A stretch of 64,000 bases of DNA. It comes from Actinomycetota bacterium (GTDB lineage: Bacteria; Actinomycetota; Thermoleophilia; Solirubrobacterales; Solirubrobacteraceae). A program made the translations under genes and the position numbers. The stretch lies in assembly GCA_005888335.1 (NCBI GenBank), contig VAWY01000122.1:1-64000 (forward strand), given 5' to 3'. The first letter of the stretch is position 1. Every line of letters begins with the position of its first letter. Under the pieces are notes generated by a model. The model did no database searches and had not been told where the DNA came from. It worked only from the letters and a program-made list of their open reading frames with translations. Positions 1 to 8,474 of the stretch are shown here, in pieces.

Positions 1-960
1 GGCCGGGCGCAGGCCCGGCGCCTGGCGCGCGGCGTGCTCGTCGTAGGCGTCGACGATGCGCTGGACGAGCTTGTGGCGCACGACGTCCTCGCGGCCGAAG
101 CGGATGAAGTCGACGCCCTCGAGGCCCTCGAGGATCTCGCTGACCACGATCAGGCCCGACTGCTGGTCGCGCGGCAGGTCGACCTGCGTGATGTCGCCGG
201 TGACGACCATCTTCGAGCCGAACCCGAGCCGCGTGAGGAACATCTTCATCTGCTCCGGCGAGGTGTTCTGCGCCTCGTCGAGGATGATGAAGCTGTCGTT
301 GAGCGTGCGCCCGCGCATGAAGGCCAGCGGCGCGACCTCGATCGCCCCGCGCTCGAGCTGGGCGGCGACCTTCTCGGGGTCGAGCATGTCCTGCAGCGCG
401 TCGAACAGCGGGCGCAGGTAGGGGTCGACCTTGGCCATGAGGTCGCCGGGCAGGAACCCGAGGCGCTCGCCGGCCTCCACCGCCGGGCGCGTGAGGATGA
501 TCCGGTTGACCTCGCGGCGCTGGAGCGCAGCGGCCGCCATCGCCACCGCCAGCCACGTCTTGCCGGTGCCCGCGGGCCCGATGCCGAAGGTGATCGTGTT
601 GCGCCGGATCGAGTCGACGTAGCGCTTCTGCGTGATGCTCTTGGGCGCGACCTTGAGCGAGCGGTGGCGCCAGATGATGTCCTCGAGGACGCGGGCGGGC
701 GACTCGTGGTGAGCCAGCGCGCCGGTGACCGCGGTGATCGTGCCCTCGGAGAGCTCATGGCCCTGGCGCACGAGGTCGGCCATCTCGAGCAGGACCTGCT
801 CAGCGGCCTGCACGGCGGCGGGCTCGCCGTCGAGCGTCACCACGTTGCCGCGCAGGAAGACGCTGGCCTCGAGATCGCGCTCGAGCGCCTTGAGGACGGC
901 GTCGCCGCTGCCCGCCAGCTCCTTGGCGGTCTCGTTGTCGACCTCGATCTGCGTTCTCAT
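1..960 (-). CDS. phoH: PhoH-like ATPase, C-terminus cut by window edge
   Basis: Cytosolic P-loop ATPase of the PhoH family, often linked to RNA metabolism and stress; the precise substrate is unknown. Translating the minus strand gives 320 residues, with Walker A GPAGTGKT near residues 128-135 and a Walker B/DEAQ motif near 228-231 (FIILDEAQN). The family is usually 320-350 residues, so only a short tail is missing beyond base 1. The ATG at 960 overlaps the TGA of the upstream yqeY gene in an ATGA junction, so the two are probably translationally coupled. Family assignment is secure; the biological role is only known in general terms. Confidence 0.92.
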   Translation of the reverse strand, partial: MRTQIEVDNETAKELAGSGDAVLKALERDLEASVFLRGNVVTLDGEPAAVQAAEQVLLEMADLVRQGHELSEGTITAVTGALAHHESPARVLEDIIWRHRSLKVAPKSITQKRYVDSIRRNTITFGIGPAGTGKTWLAVAMAAAALQRREVNRIILTRPAVEAGERLGFLPGDLMAKVDPYLRPLFDALQDMLDPEKVAAQLERGAIEVAPLAFMRGRTLNDSFIILDEAQNTSPEQMKMFLTRLGFGSKMVVTGDITQVDLPRDQQSGLIVVSEILEGLEGVDFIRFGREDVVRHKLVQRIVDAYDEHAARQAPGLRPA

Positions 961-1421
961 CCGGTCTGCAGCTTCTCCTTGACCTTGTCGGAGACGCGCC
1001 GGCCGTCGGCGCGCCCGGCCACCTGGCGCATCACCACGGGCATGACCTTGCCGAGGTCGCGCGGCGAAGACGCGCCGGTCTCGGCGACCGCCCCGGCGAC
1101 GATCCGGTCGAGCTCGTCGTCGGACATCTCGGCGGGCAGGTAGGCCTCGATGACCGCCCGCTCGGCCTCCTCGGCGTCGGCGAGATCGGGCCGGCTGCCC
1201 TCGCGGAACGCGCGCGCCGACTCCTCGCGGCGCTTGCGCTCGCGGCGCAGGACGGCGACCTCGTCGCCCTTGCCCTCCTTGGCGTCCTTCTGCAGCTCGG
1301 AGAGCACGAGGCGCAGCGTCCCGACGCGGTCCTTCTCCCCCGCCTTCATGGCGGCGGTCAGGTCGGCTTTCACCCTGTCGGTCAGCGTCACGATCGCTGT
1401 TTGAATGGTAGCTGCGCTCAA
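957..1421 (-). CDS. GatB/YqeY domain protein
   Basis: YqeY-like protein, related to the tRNA-binding tail domain of the GatB amidotransferase subunit. The 154 residues match the family length: a charged helical N-half (DRVKADLTAAMKAGEKDRV) followed by the typical EAYLPAEMSDDEL and a GKVMPVVM helix. The ATG at 1421 gives a ten-residue leader not typical of the family; an internal GTG at 1391 places the start right at the conserved TLTDRVK region and may be the real one. It is upstream of and overlaps phoH by four bases. It is divergent from the NlpC/P60 gene, so 1422-1453 should hold both promoters. Function of free-standing YqeY is not well established. Confidence 0.88.
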   Translation of the reverse strand: MSAATIQTAIVTLTDRVKADLTAAMKAGEKDRVGTLRLVLSELQKDAKEGKGDEVAVLRRERKRREESARAFREGSRPDLADAEEAERAVIEAYLPAEMSDDELDRIVAGAVAETGASSPRDLGKVMPVVMRQVAGRADGRRVSDKVKEKLQTG

Positions 1422-1453
1422 GGTCGGCGCCGCAGGGGCCGAGGAACGTCCTC

Positions 1454-2449
1454 GTGCGCCGCCTCTTCGCCCTCACCCTGGCGCTCGCCGCCGTCGCCTC
1501 GCCGGCGCGCGCCGCGACGCTCGCCACGTGGGATCGCCCCGACCAGCACGTGGCCGCGCAGGCGGGCCTGCTCCACGTGCTCGACGACGGCGACTTCCAC
1601 GGTGACCGCCCGCTGACCGGCGGCCAGCTGCGCCAGGCGCGCGACGCGCTCGCCGCCCGCCTCGCCGTGCCGCCCGTCAACCTCGGCGGCCTCGGGCCGC
1701 GCGTGTCGGTCGCGGCGTTCGATCGCGCCCTCGTGCGCCAGCTCGGCCTGGCCGACGTCGCCGCCGCGGTCCAGGACCAGGCGCGGCGCCGCGGCCTGCA
1801 CCCGCCGGCGCGCTTCGGCACCGAGGTCGTCGCGCGCCAGCTCGGGCTGCGCTTCAACCACCCCTGGCCGCAGGGCGAGCGCCTCGAGCTCGACCCGTGG
1901 GACGCGATCACCCGTGCCGAGGCCGCGTACTCGCTCGCCCGCGTCGCGCAGTTCGGCGGCTGGGAGGTCCAGGCGGCCCGCGACACGCTGGCGCGCTTCG
2001 TCCTGCCGCGCTACACGGCGGCCCAGCGCCACGCGCTGCGCATCGCGGTCTCGCGGATCGGCATGCCCTACATCTGGGGCGGCGAGACCGACGGGGCTTC
2101 GGCCGGCCAGGTCCACGGCGGCTATGACTGCTCGGGCTTCGCCTGGCGGGTCTTCAAGCTCTCCGGGCTGCCCGCCGGGCGCCGGATCCGCGGGCGTACC
2201 GCGGCCCAGCAGGCCGGCGAGATCCGCCGCTCGCAGCGCATCCGGCCGAGCGCCGTGCGCCCGGGCGACCTGCTCTTCTTCGGCCCCGGCCGGTTCTGGC
2301 AGAAATCGACCGAGCGGCGCGTCGTCCACGAGGCGATCGCGATGTCCGGCGACTTCGCCATCCAGTCCTCGGGCCAGGGCGTCTACGTCTCGCCCCTCTT
2401 CGAGGGCTGGCTGCACGACGAGTTCACCTGGGCGCGGCGGATCCTCTAG
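1454..2449 (+). CDS. Secreted C40 (NlpC/P60) peptidase
   Basis: Exported cysteine peptidase, expected to cleave peptidoglycan stem peptides. A Sec signal peptide covers about residues 1-20 (hydrophobic run ending SPARA). The NlpC/P60 domain lies in the last 130 residues: nucleophile Cys226 in YDCSGF, then the DLLFFG strand, and a probable catalytic His in VHEAIAMSG. The first about 180 residues are a helical region without a recognised domain, possibly SLH-like or cell-wall binding. GTG start at 1454, 17 codons before the signal cleavage region. The 3' end overlaps the convergent NADH dehydrogenase gene by 26 bases. Confidence 0.87.
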   Translation: MRRLFALTLALAAVASPARAATLATWDRPDQHVAAQAGLLHVLDDGDFHGDRPLTGGQLRQARDALAARLAVPPVNLGGLGPRVSVAAFDRALVRQLGLADVAAAVQDQARRRGLHPPARFGTEVVARQLGLRFNHPWPQGERLELDPWDAITRAEAAYSLARVAQFGGWEVQAARDTLARFVLPRYTAAQRHALRIAVSRIGMPYIWGGETDGASAGQVHGGYDCSGFAWRVFKLSGLPAGRRIRGRTAAQQAGEIRRSQRIRPSAVRPGDLLFFGPGRFWQKSTERRVVHEAIAMSGDFAIQSSGQGVYVSPLFEGWLHDEFTWARRIL

Positions 2450-3773
2450 CCGTCTGGACCGGGGTCCCGCCCGCGGAGTGCTCCTCCAGGCGCGGCGGGT
2501 GACCGAGCTGGCCGAGCTCGGCCGAGTCGCGCCCGAAGAACAGCCCGACGTTCCAGTCGACCAGCAGCCGCACGCGGCGGCCGACGCCGGGCATGAGCCC
2601 CAGGTGGTACGTGCGGGCGAGGAACCAGGCGAACCAGCCGCGCCAGCGCAGGCCGACGGTCTGCGCGACGGCCTGGCGGCGGCCCATGTCGACGAAGACG
2701 CCGAGCGTGCGGTAGTTGAACGAGCGCCGCCGCCCGCGCCCGAGCGCCGCGGCGACGTTCTGGGCGGCGACCTTGCCCTGGCGCATGCCGTGCTGCGCGG
2801 TCGGCGGCGAGGCGTCCAGGCGGCGCTTGGCGGGATCCGGCACGGCGGCCGCGTCGCCGACCGCCCACACGTTGGCGCGTCCGGCCACCTGGCAGTAGCG
2901 GTCGGTGGCGATCCGGCCGCGCTGGAGCGGCAGCCCGAGGCGCTCGACGACCGGGTGCGGCTTGACGCCCGCCGTCCAGGCGACGGTGCGCGTGGGGATG
3001 ACCTGCCCGTCGGACAGCCGCGCGCTGGTCTCGGTGACCTCGGCCAGGCTGGTGTTGGCGTAGACCTCGATCCCGCGCCGGCGCAGCTCGCGCTCGGCGA
3101 AGTCCGACAGGCTCGGCGGGACCTCGGGCATGATGCGCTCCTGGCGCTCGACGAGCACCCAGCGCATGCCCTGCACGCGTGAGCGCGGGTAGCGGTCGAT
3201 GATGTCGGCGGCGAGGTCCTGCAGCTCGGCGAGCCCCTCGACGCCCGCGTAGCCGGCGCCGACGAAGACGAAGTTCAGGTACGACGCGCGGGCCTCGGGG
3301 TCGTCGAGCGTCTCGGCCGCCTCGAGCGAGCGGATCACGCGGTTGCGCAGCGCGATCGCCTCCGGCAGCGTCTTGAAGCCCACGGCGTGCTCGGCCAGCC
3401 CGGGGATCGGCAGCGTCCGCGACACCGAGCCGAGCGCGACGATGAGGTGGTCGTACTCCAGATCCTCGATGTGACCCTCGAGCGCCTGGACGCGCAGGCA
3501 GTTGCGGTCGGGGTCCGCATCGACGACGGTCCCCACGCGCAGGTCGGTGCGATGGAGCGCCTCGCGCAGCGGGACGACCACGTGGCGCGGCTCGAGGGTC
3601 CCGCCCGCCGCGCCGGGGAGCAGCGGCGTGAACAGGAAGAAGTTCGTGTCGTTGACGAGCGTGATACGCGCGCTGGCGGGCGGAAGCTTGCGCTCGAGCG
3701 CTCGGGCGGCGTACAGGCCGCCGTAGCCCCCGCCCGCGATGACCACGTGCCACGCCACGGCCGGACCGTACAC
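2424..3773 (-). CDS. Type II NADH dehydrogenase-like FAD oxidoreductase
   Basis: Single-subunit NAD(P)H:quinone oxidoreductase family (NDH-2), which would pass electrons to quinone without pumping protons. An FAD-binding motif IAGGGYGGLYAA lies at the N-terminus, a second dinucleotide fold VFVGAGYAGVEG near residue 170 (NADH), and the C-terminal FAD motif NVWAVGDAAAVP near 305. The 449-residue length fits NDH-2, including a C-terminal region that may contact the membrane (WFAWFLARTYHLGLMPG). The GTG start at 3773 is used here; another in-frame GTG at 3758 lies closer to the FAD fold and is equally possible. Monocistronic, convergent with the peptidase gene. Confidence 0.87.
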   Translation of the reverse strand: MYGPAVAWHVVIAGGGYGGLYAARALERKLPPASARITLVNDTNFFLFTPLLPGAAGGTLEPRHVVVPLREALHRTDLRVGTVVDADPDRNCLRVQALEGHIEDLEYDHLIVALGSVSRTLPIPGLAEHAVGFKTLPEAIALRNRVIRSLEAAETLDDPEARASYLNFVFVGAGYAGVEGLAELQDLAADIIDRYPRSRVQGMRWVLVERQERIMPEVPPSLSDFAERELRRRGIEVYANTSLAEVTETSARLSDGQVIPTRTVAWTAGVKPHPVVERLGLPLQRGRIATDRYCQVAGRANVWAVGDAAAVPDPAKRRLDASPPTAQHGMRQGKVAAQNVAAALGRGRRRSFNYRTLGVFVDMGRRQAVAQTVGLRWRGWFAWFLARTYHLGLMPGVGRRVRLLVDWNVGLFFGRDSAELGQLGHPPRLEEHSAGGTPVQTARGSAAPR

Positions 3774-3830
3774 GCCCGGGCTGGAGCGGCGCGGGTGCCG
3801 GCCGTGGCGCCGCCATTCCTCCGGCGCGTG

Positions 3831-5279
3831 TCACACGCGACCGAGGTCTTCAAGCACGGCGCGCGCCGCCAGGTAGCCGGGCGCGCCGGTGACCGCGCCG
3901 CCGGGATGCGCGCCCGAGCCGCACAGGTAGAGGCCGTCGATCCCGGCGAAGCGGCGCGCGGGAAAGCGGCGCTCCAGCAGCTGGCCGCCGAGCATCTCGC
4001 CGTGGAAGATGTGACCGCCGGTCAGGCCGAAGCGCGCCTCGAGCTCGCGCGGCCCGAGCGCGAGGCGGTCGACGATCCGGTCGGGCAGTCCGGGACAGGC
4101 GTCGGCGAAGCGGGCGATCGCCGCGTCGGCCGCGACGTCGGCGGCGACGGAGGGCGGGAAGCACTGGCAGAACAGCGAGAGCACGTGGCGGCCCGGCGGC
4201 GCGAGCGTCGGATCGGCGGCCGTCTGGCAGGCGGCCTCGATCCAGGGGCGGGCGGCCGGGCGCCCGGCGCGGGCGTCGGCGGCTGCGGCCGCGAGGTCCT
4301 CGAGCGTGAAGCCGATGTCGATGGTCCCCGCCCACGGCTCGGGCCCCGGCCAGGCGGGAAAGTCGGGCAGGCCGTCGAGCAGCAGCATGACCTTGACGGT
4401 CGGGCCGTCCTGGCGCCAGCCGTGCGGCGCTTCGGCGCCGGCCAGGCGCGCGGTGCGCAGCGGATCGGCATTGGAGAGCACTGCGCGCGCGGCGATCTCC
4501 TCGGCCCCGCCGCCTGACAGGACCACGCGGTCGCCGGCGATGCGCTCGACCTCGGCCCCGGTGCGGATCTCGGCGCCCGCCGCGCGGGCGGCGGACGCCA
4601 GCGCCGCCGTGACCGCCCCCATCCCGCCGCGCGCGAAGCCCCACGCCCCCGGCGGGTCGGTCGCCTCGCCGAGGTCGTGGTAGAAGGCGACGAAGGCCGT
4701 CCCCGGGTCGTCGGGCGCGGCGAGTGTGCCGATCAGCCCCTGGATGGCGAAGGGGACGCGAACCTCGGGCGACGGGATGGCGGCGAGGTCGCCCGCGATC
4801 GAGCCGTCGAGCAGCTCCGGGCCGATCGCCTCGAGCCAGCGCCCGCGGTCGGCCGGCTCGAGCAGGAGCGGCCGCGCGCGCGTCGCCGCGCGCGCCCAGC
4901 GCTGCGACCACGCCACGTACGCGTCGGCGTCCGCCGCCGACCAGTCTTGCGCCAATTGCGCGTGCGTCCGCGCCCGCGACGACCACGTCACGACCTTGCG
5001 CCCGTCGGGCAGCGGCGCGAACAGGTACGGCTCGTGGACGTCCACCCGCAGCCCGTGGCCGGCGAGGTCGAGGTCGTCGATGATCCGGCGCCGCAGCAGC
5101 GAGAGCGTGTAGGCGCCCGGCGAGGCGCGCACGCCCGGCCACAGCTCCTCGGTCACGCACGCGCCGCCGACGACGTCGCGCCGCTCGAGGACGACGACGT
5201 CCAGCCCGGCACGGGCGAGGTACGCGGCGGCGACGAGGCCGTTGTGGCCCCCGCCAACGACGACCGCGTCGCGGGTCAC
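3831..5279 (-). CDS. Phytoene desaturase-like / PYROXD2-like FAD oxidoreductase
   Basis: FAD-dependent oxidoreductase of the amine-oxidase/phytoene-desaturase superfamily, 482 residues. The N-terminal ADP-binding motif is VVVGGGHNGLVAAAYLARAG, followed by the VVGGACVTEE segment and the C-terminal FAD signature GLYLCGSGAHPGGAVTGAPG. These features fit the PYROXD2 group rather than true carotenoid desaturases, and no carotenoid genes are nearby, so the substrate is unknown. The GTG start at 5279 overlaps the preceding gene's TGA (GTGA), indicating translational coupling to the PHP-phosphatase gene. An imperfectly symmetrical GCGTGTCACACGC at 3826-3838 covers the stop codon. Confidence 0.83.
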   Translation of the reverse strand: MTRDAVVVGGGHNGLVAAAYLARAGLDVVVLERRDVVGGACVTEELWPGVRASPGAYTLSLLRRRIIDDLDLAGHGLRVDVHEPYLFAPLPDGRKVVTWSSRARTHAQLAQDWSAADADAYVAWSQRWARAATRARPLLLEPADRGRWLEAIGPELLDGSIAGDLAAIPSPEVRVPFAIQGLIGTLAAPDDPGTAFVAFYHDLGEATDPPGAWGFARGGMGAVTAALASAARAAGAEIRTGAEVERIAGDRVVLSGGGAEEIAARAVLSNADPLRTARLAGAEAPHGWRQDGPTVKVMLLLDGLPDFPAWPGPEPWAGTIDIGFTLEDLAAAAADARAGRPAARPWIEAACQTAADPTLAPPGRHVLSLFCQCFPPSVAADVAADAAIARFADACPGLPDRIVDRLALGPRELEARFGLTGGHIFHGEMLGGQLLERRFPARRFAGIDGLYLCGSGAHPGGAVTGAPGYLAARAVLEDLGRV

Positions 5280-6016
5280 GCGGCGGTCGGCGTCGCCCCT
5301 TCGACGCCCTCGTCCAGCAGCCGCGCCGGCGCGATCGTCGTCAGCCATTCGGCGAGCTCCGGCATGCCGGTCGCGGCCTCGACGGCGTACTCGCCGTCGG
5401 CGAGCGTGAACGGCCGCCGCGGCGGGTGGGCGTCGGTGGCGAGCACTCTGGCCAGCCGGCGGCGCAGGACGTGGAGCGCCGCCGCGTGGCGCTCGGGGCC
5501 CTCCTCCCCGGCCAGCGGCGCGACGTTGGCGGCGACGACCGCGCCCGCGTCGAGCACCGGCGCGAGCGCGGTGAGCCCGCCGGTGAGCAGGCCCTGGCTG
5601 CGCTCGGGATGCGCGCAGACGAGCCCGAAGCCGCGGTCGCGCAGCTCGCGGGCGCCCTCGACGAACAGCTCGTCCACCCCGCGGAACGGCACCTCGTAAA
5701 GCACCCAGCGGCGCCCCGGCGGGCCGTGGGCGATGATCTCGAGCTCCGCCTGCCCCAGCGACCAGACCGAGCGCGGCTTGAGCTCGCCTCCGCACTCGAC
5801 GGCGAGCGGTATGCGCTCGCCGGCCAGCGCGGCGCGCAGCTCGTCCACGCGGTCGGGCAGCTCGCGCACGTCGACGCGCTCGACGTGCGGCGTGGCCACG
5901 ATCCGCGACGTCCCCGCCGCCACCGCCGTCATCGCGTAGTCGAGCGACTCCTCGATCGTCGCCGGGCCGTCGTCGACGCCGGGCAGCAGGTGGCAGTGCA
6001 GGTCGGTGAAGCTCAC
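5276..6016 (-). CDS. CpsB/CapC-type PHP-fold phosphatase
   Basis: Metal-dependent phosphoesterase of the polymerase-and-histidinol-phosphatase fold, closest in pattern to CpsB/CapC tyrosine phosphatases that act in exopolysaccharide control. The 246-residue protein starts with DLHCHLLPGVDDGP (metal-binding HxH), and has ATPHVER, CAHPERSQG and TDAHPPRR, which supply the remaining metal ligands. The GTG start at 6016 overlaps the stop of prmA (GTGA) and its own stop overlaps the next gene in the same way, so three genes form a tightly coupled unit. No capsule genes are visible, so the tyrosine phosphatase role is inferred from family only. Confidence 0.8.
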   Translation of the reverse strand: MSFTDLHCHLLPGVDDGPATIEESLDYAMTAVAAGTSRIVATPHVERVDVRELPDRVDELRAALAGERIPLAVECGGELKPRSVWSLGQAELEIIAHGPPGRRWVLYEVPFRGVDELFVEGARELRDRGFGLVCAHPERSQGLLTGGLTALAPVLDAGAVVAANVAPLAGEEGPERHAAALHVLRRRLARVLATDAHPPRRPFTLADGEYAVEAATGMPELAEWLTTIAPARLLDEGVEGATPTAA

Positions 6017-6837
6017 GGGCGCGACTCCTTCGTCAACAGCAGCGCCGCCCATCCCTCCGCCTCGCGGCGGTCCGCCTCGCGCAGGCCGTGGCGCAGCGCG
6101 AACGCGCGCGCCACCTCGTCGGCCTCGTCCGCCAGCAGCCCGCCGGCGACGAGCACGCCCGGCGGCGCGGTCATCCGGTCGGCCAGCGTGAGCAGCAGCG
6201 AGCGCACGAGGTTGGCCAGCATCACCGGCGCCGCCGGCACCGGATCGGTCCGCAGGTCCCACCGGCGCGCGTCGACGGCCACGCCGTTGACCGCCGCGTT
6301 GGCGCGCGTCGCCGCAACCGCCTCGCGCTCGTGGTCGAGCCCGGCCACCGGCGAGAAGCCGAGCTTGGCCGCCGCGATGGCGAGCACGCCCGACCCGCAG
6401 CCGACGTCGACCAGGGCCCCGCCGCGCGGCAGCCCGAGCAGGAGCTCCAGGCTCAGCCGCGTCGTCGCGTGGCCGCCGGTCCCGAACGCCTGGCCCGGGT
6501 CGATGACGACCTCGGGGATCGCGCCCTCCGCCGGCGAGTGCCACGGGGCGCGGACGAGCAGCCGGTGGTCGACGAGCACGGGCCGGTGGAACTGGCGCCA
6601 GCGCTGCGCCCAGTCGTCGCCGACCTCGCTCGTGCGGACGTCGACGAGCGCGCCGCCGGCCGCTGCGCGCAGGTCGGGCAGCTCGGGCAGCTCGCCGGGC
6701 GCACCGTAGACGGCGTACTCGACGAGGTCCTCGTCGGGCAGGTCGACCTCCTCCACGCCGGCGGGCGCCAGCGCCAGCAGGTCGGCGAGCGCCACCTCGG
6801 CGTCCTGGCGGCGGACGCGAACGGCCAAGCGGATCAT
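6013..6837 (-). CDS. prmA: Ribosomal protein L11 methyltransferase
   Basis: SAM-dependent methyltransferase expected to trimethylate ribosomal protein L11. The 274 residues carry a variable N-terminal recognition domain and a Rossmann methyltransferase domain with the PrmA marker DPGQAFGTGGHATT before the SAM loop DVGCGSGVLAIAAAKLG; NLVRSLL takes the place of the usual NIxxxxL motif. The ATG at 6837 is preferred because it begins the conserved domain. It is first in the coupled trio prmA-PHP-oxidoreductase. Only 22 bases separate it from the divergent DUF2461 gene. The common pairing of prmA with dnaJ is nearly kept: dnaJ lies 1.6 kb upstream. Confidence 0.88.
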   Translation of the reverse strand: MIRLAVRVRRQDAEVALADLLALAPAGVEEVDLPDEDLVEYAVYGAPGELPELPDLRAAAGGALVDVRTSEVGDDWAQRWRQFHRPVLVDHRLLVRAPWHSPAEGAIPEVVIDPGQAFGTGGHATTRLSLELLLGLPRGGALVDVGCGSGVLAIAAAKLGFSPVAGLDHEREAVAATRANAAVNGVAVDARRWDLRTDPVPAAPVMLANLVRSLLLTLADRMTAPPGVLVAGGLLADEADEVARAFALRHGLREADRREAEGWAALLLTKESRP

Positions 6838-6859
6838 CGGGTGCGCCAGACTAGGGCGC

Positions 6860-7543
6860 ATGTGGCCGCCTGAGGCACTCGAGTTCCTGCGCGAGCTCGA
6901 GGCCAACAACGATCGCGACTGGTTCAAGGCCAACCGAGCGCGCTACGACGCCCACCTGCTCGAGCCGGCGCGCGAGCTCGCCGAGACGCTCACCGACCTC
7001 GGGCAGCCGCACTTCTTCCGCCCCTACAACGACACCCGCTTCCACGCGCGCCCGCCGATCAAGGAGCAGCTCGGCGTGGCGGTCGGCTACGGCGGCGCCG
7101 GCGGCTACTACGTCGAGCTTTCGCTCGACGGCCTGCTCGTCGCCGCCGGCCTGCACCAGCCGGCCGGCGACCAGCTCGACCGCTACCGCCGCGCCATCGA
7201 CGACGGCCGGCGCGCGGCCGGCTTCGAGCGCGCGGTCGAGCACGCGGAGTCCGCCGGCCTGGAGCTGGCGCGGCCGGAGCTCAAGACCGCCCCGCGCGGC
7301 TACCCGACCACTCACCCGCGCATCCGCTTCCTGCGCCTGCGCGAGCTCACGGTCTCCCGCCGCCACGCCCTGGAGCCGTGGCTGCACGCCCCCGAGGCCC
7401 GCGGGCGGATCCGCACGGAGCTCGAGGGCGCGCGCCCGCTGGTCACCTGGCTCGGCGAGCACGTCGGGCCGTCGCAGCGCTCCGGTGATCAGCGGGGCCG
7501 GCGGGCGACGAACAGGTCGAACCAGGCGAGCACGCGCCGGTAG
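6860..7543 (+). CDS. DUF2461 family protein
   Basis: Cytosolic protein of unknown function with the DUF2461 pattern: FLRELEANNDRDWFKANRARY at the N-terminus, then FFRPYNDTRFHARPPIKEQ and GYYVELSLDGLLVAAGLHQP. Length 227 residues; the last 25 or so (rich in Arg, Ser, Gly) go beyond the usual domain end and overlap the convergent hydrolase gene by 55 bases. The ATG at 6860 begins right before the conserved block. No signal peptide or membrane segments. Known members have no proven activity, so none is assigned. Confidence 0.85.
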   Translation: MWPPEALEFLRELEANNDRDWFKANRARYDAHLLEPARELAETLTDLGQPHFFRPYNDTRFHARPPIKEQLGVAVGYGGAGGYYVELSLDGLLVAAGLHQPAGDQLDRYRRAIDDGRRAAGFERAVEHAESAGLELARPELKTAPRGYPTTHPRIRFLRLRELTVSRRHALEPWLHAPEARGRIRTELEGARPLVTWLGEHVGPSQRSGDQRGRRATNRSNQASTRR

Positions 7544-8394
7544 GCCTCCGCCGCGGCGGGGGCGTTGAAGCGCGCGCCGGTGTCGTTGAAGAACGCGTGA
7601 TCCGCGCCGCCGAACGTGACGAGCTCGTGCGGCAGCCGCGCGGCCTTGAGCGCCGCCCGCGCCGCGTCACGGGTCGCGCCGACGCGGGTGTCGAGCGCCC
7701 CGTAGACGCCGAGGACCGCGGCCCTCGAGCCGCGGAGGCCGGCGTTCTCCGGGAAGGGCCCGTAGAAGGGGGCCGCGGCCGCCAGGCGCCGCTCCCTGGC
7801 CGCGAGCAGCCGCCAGACCATGCCCCCGCCGAAGCAGAACCCGATCGCGGCCAGCCGAGCCCGCGGCAGCCGGCGCCGCAGCTCGCTGACGCCGGCCTTC
7901 ATGTCGGCGTCGAAGCGCTCGGGCGGGACGCCGGCCAGCGCCGCGCCGACCTCCGCCTCGCCGGGGAACGCGCCGGTACCGCCCTCCTCGGAAAGCAGGT
8001 CGATCGCCAGCGCGGAGTAGCCGCTCGCCGCCAGCCGGCCGGCGACGAGGCGGATGTGGTCGTTGAGCCCGCGGTTCTCGTGGATGACGAGGACGCCGCC
8101 GCGCCGCCTGGCCGCCGGCGCCCACGCGCCCATCAGCGTTCGCCCCTCGGGCCCGGCAAAGGTGATCGGCTGGGTGACGACAGGCGTCCACTCCGTGGAG
8201 GTGCCCTTGGCCGGGGTCTTGGCGGCCGCGGCGGGCGGGCCGGCGCCGGCCGCCGGCTCTGCCAGCAGCGTGGCGGCCGCGGACGTGCTCAGGCCGAGCA
8301 GGCCGAGGCGCCGTAGCGCCTCGCGCCGCGTGAGGATGCCGTCGGCGTGGTCCTCGGCGATCTCCTCGGCCAGGTAGCGCTGGAGCTCGGTCAT
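7489..8394 (-). CDS. Tat-exported dienelactone hydrolase family protein
   Basis: Alpha/beta hydrolase of the dienelactone hydrolase family, 301 residues. A twin-arginine leader is visible (TRREALRRLGLLG near residue 22, followed by an Ala-rich hydrophobic run ending AGA near 50), so the enzyme is probably folded before export. The catalytic triad can be read: Cys in GFCFGGG, Asp in YGALDTRV and His in DHAFFND. The substrate is unknown; family members act on lactones and carboxylic esters. It lies downstream of dnaJ on the same strand, but two hairpins at 8431-8474 separate them, so it probably has its own promoter. Confidence 0.87.
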   Translation of the reverse strand: MTELQRYLAEEIAEDHADGILTRREALRRLGLLGLSTSAAATLLAEPAAGAGPPAAAAKTPAKGTSTEWTPVVTQPITFAGPEGRTLMGAWAPAARRRGGVLVIHENRGLNDHIRLVAGRLAASGYSALAIDLLSEEGGTGAFPGEAEVGAALAGVPPERFDADMKAGVSELRRRLPRARLAAIGFCFGGGMVWRLLAARERRLAAAAPFYGPFPENAGLRGSRAAVLGVYGALDTRVGATRDAARAALKAARLPHELVTFGGADHAFFNDTGARFNAPAAAEAYRRVLAWFDLFVARRPR

Positions 8395-8430
8395 GGACCG
8401 ATCCTCCCACCACGGCGCCGTCAGAACGAC

Positions 8431-8474
8431 GCGCGAACGAAGTTCGCGCTTGAAGGATCGACGAAGTCGATCCT
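8431..8474 (-). terminator. Tandem hairpins after dnaJ
   Basis: Two perfect inverted repeats lie side by side. On the minus strand the first reads AGGATCGAC-TTC-GTCGATCCT (8474-8454, overlapping the dnaJ stop codon) and the second GCGCGAAC-TTC-GTTCGCGC (8449-8431). Both have 8-9 bp stems closed by C-G around a UUC loop in the dnaJ transcript. There is no U-run, as is common in high-GC actinobacteria. They probably end or stabilise the hrcA-dnaJ message; a protein-binding function cannot be excluded. Confidence 0.55.

Noticed and set aside
3826..3838. Palindrome GCGTGTCACACGC near a stop codon, resembling the comEA operator
   Set aside because: It covers the end of a coding region, lacks the flanking conserved bases of the competence block and has no promoter context.
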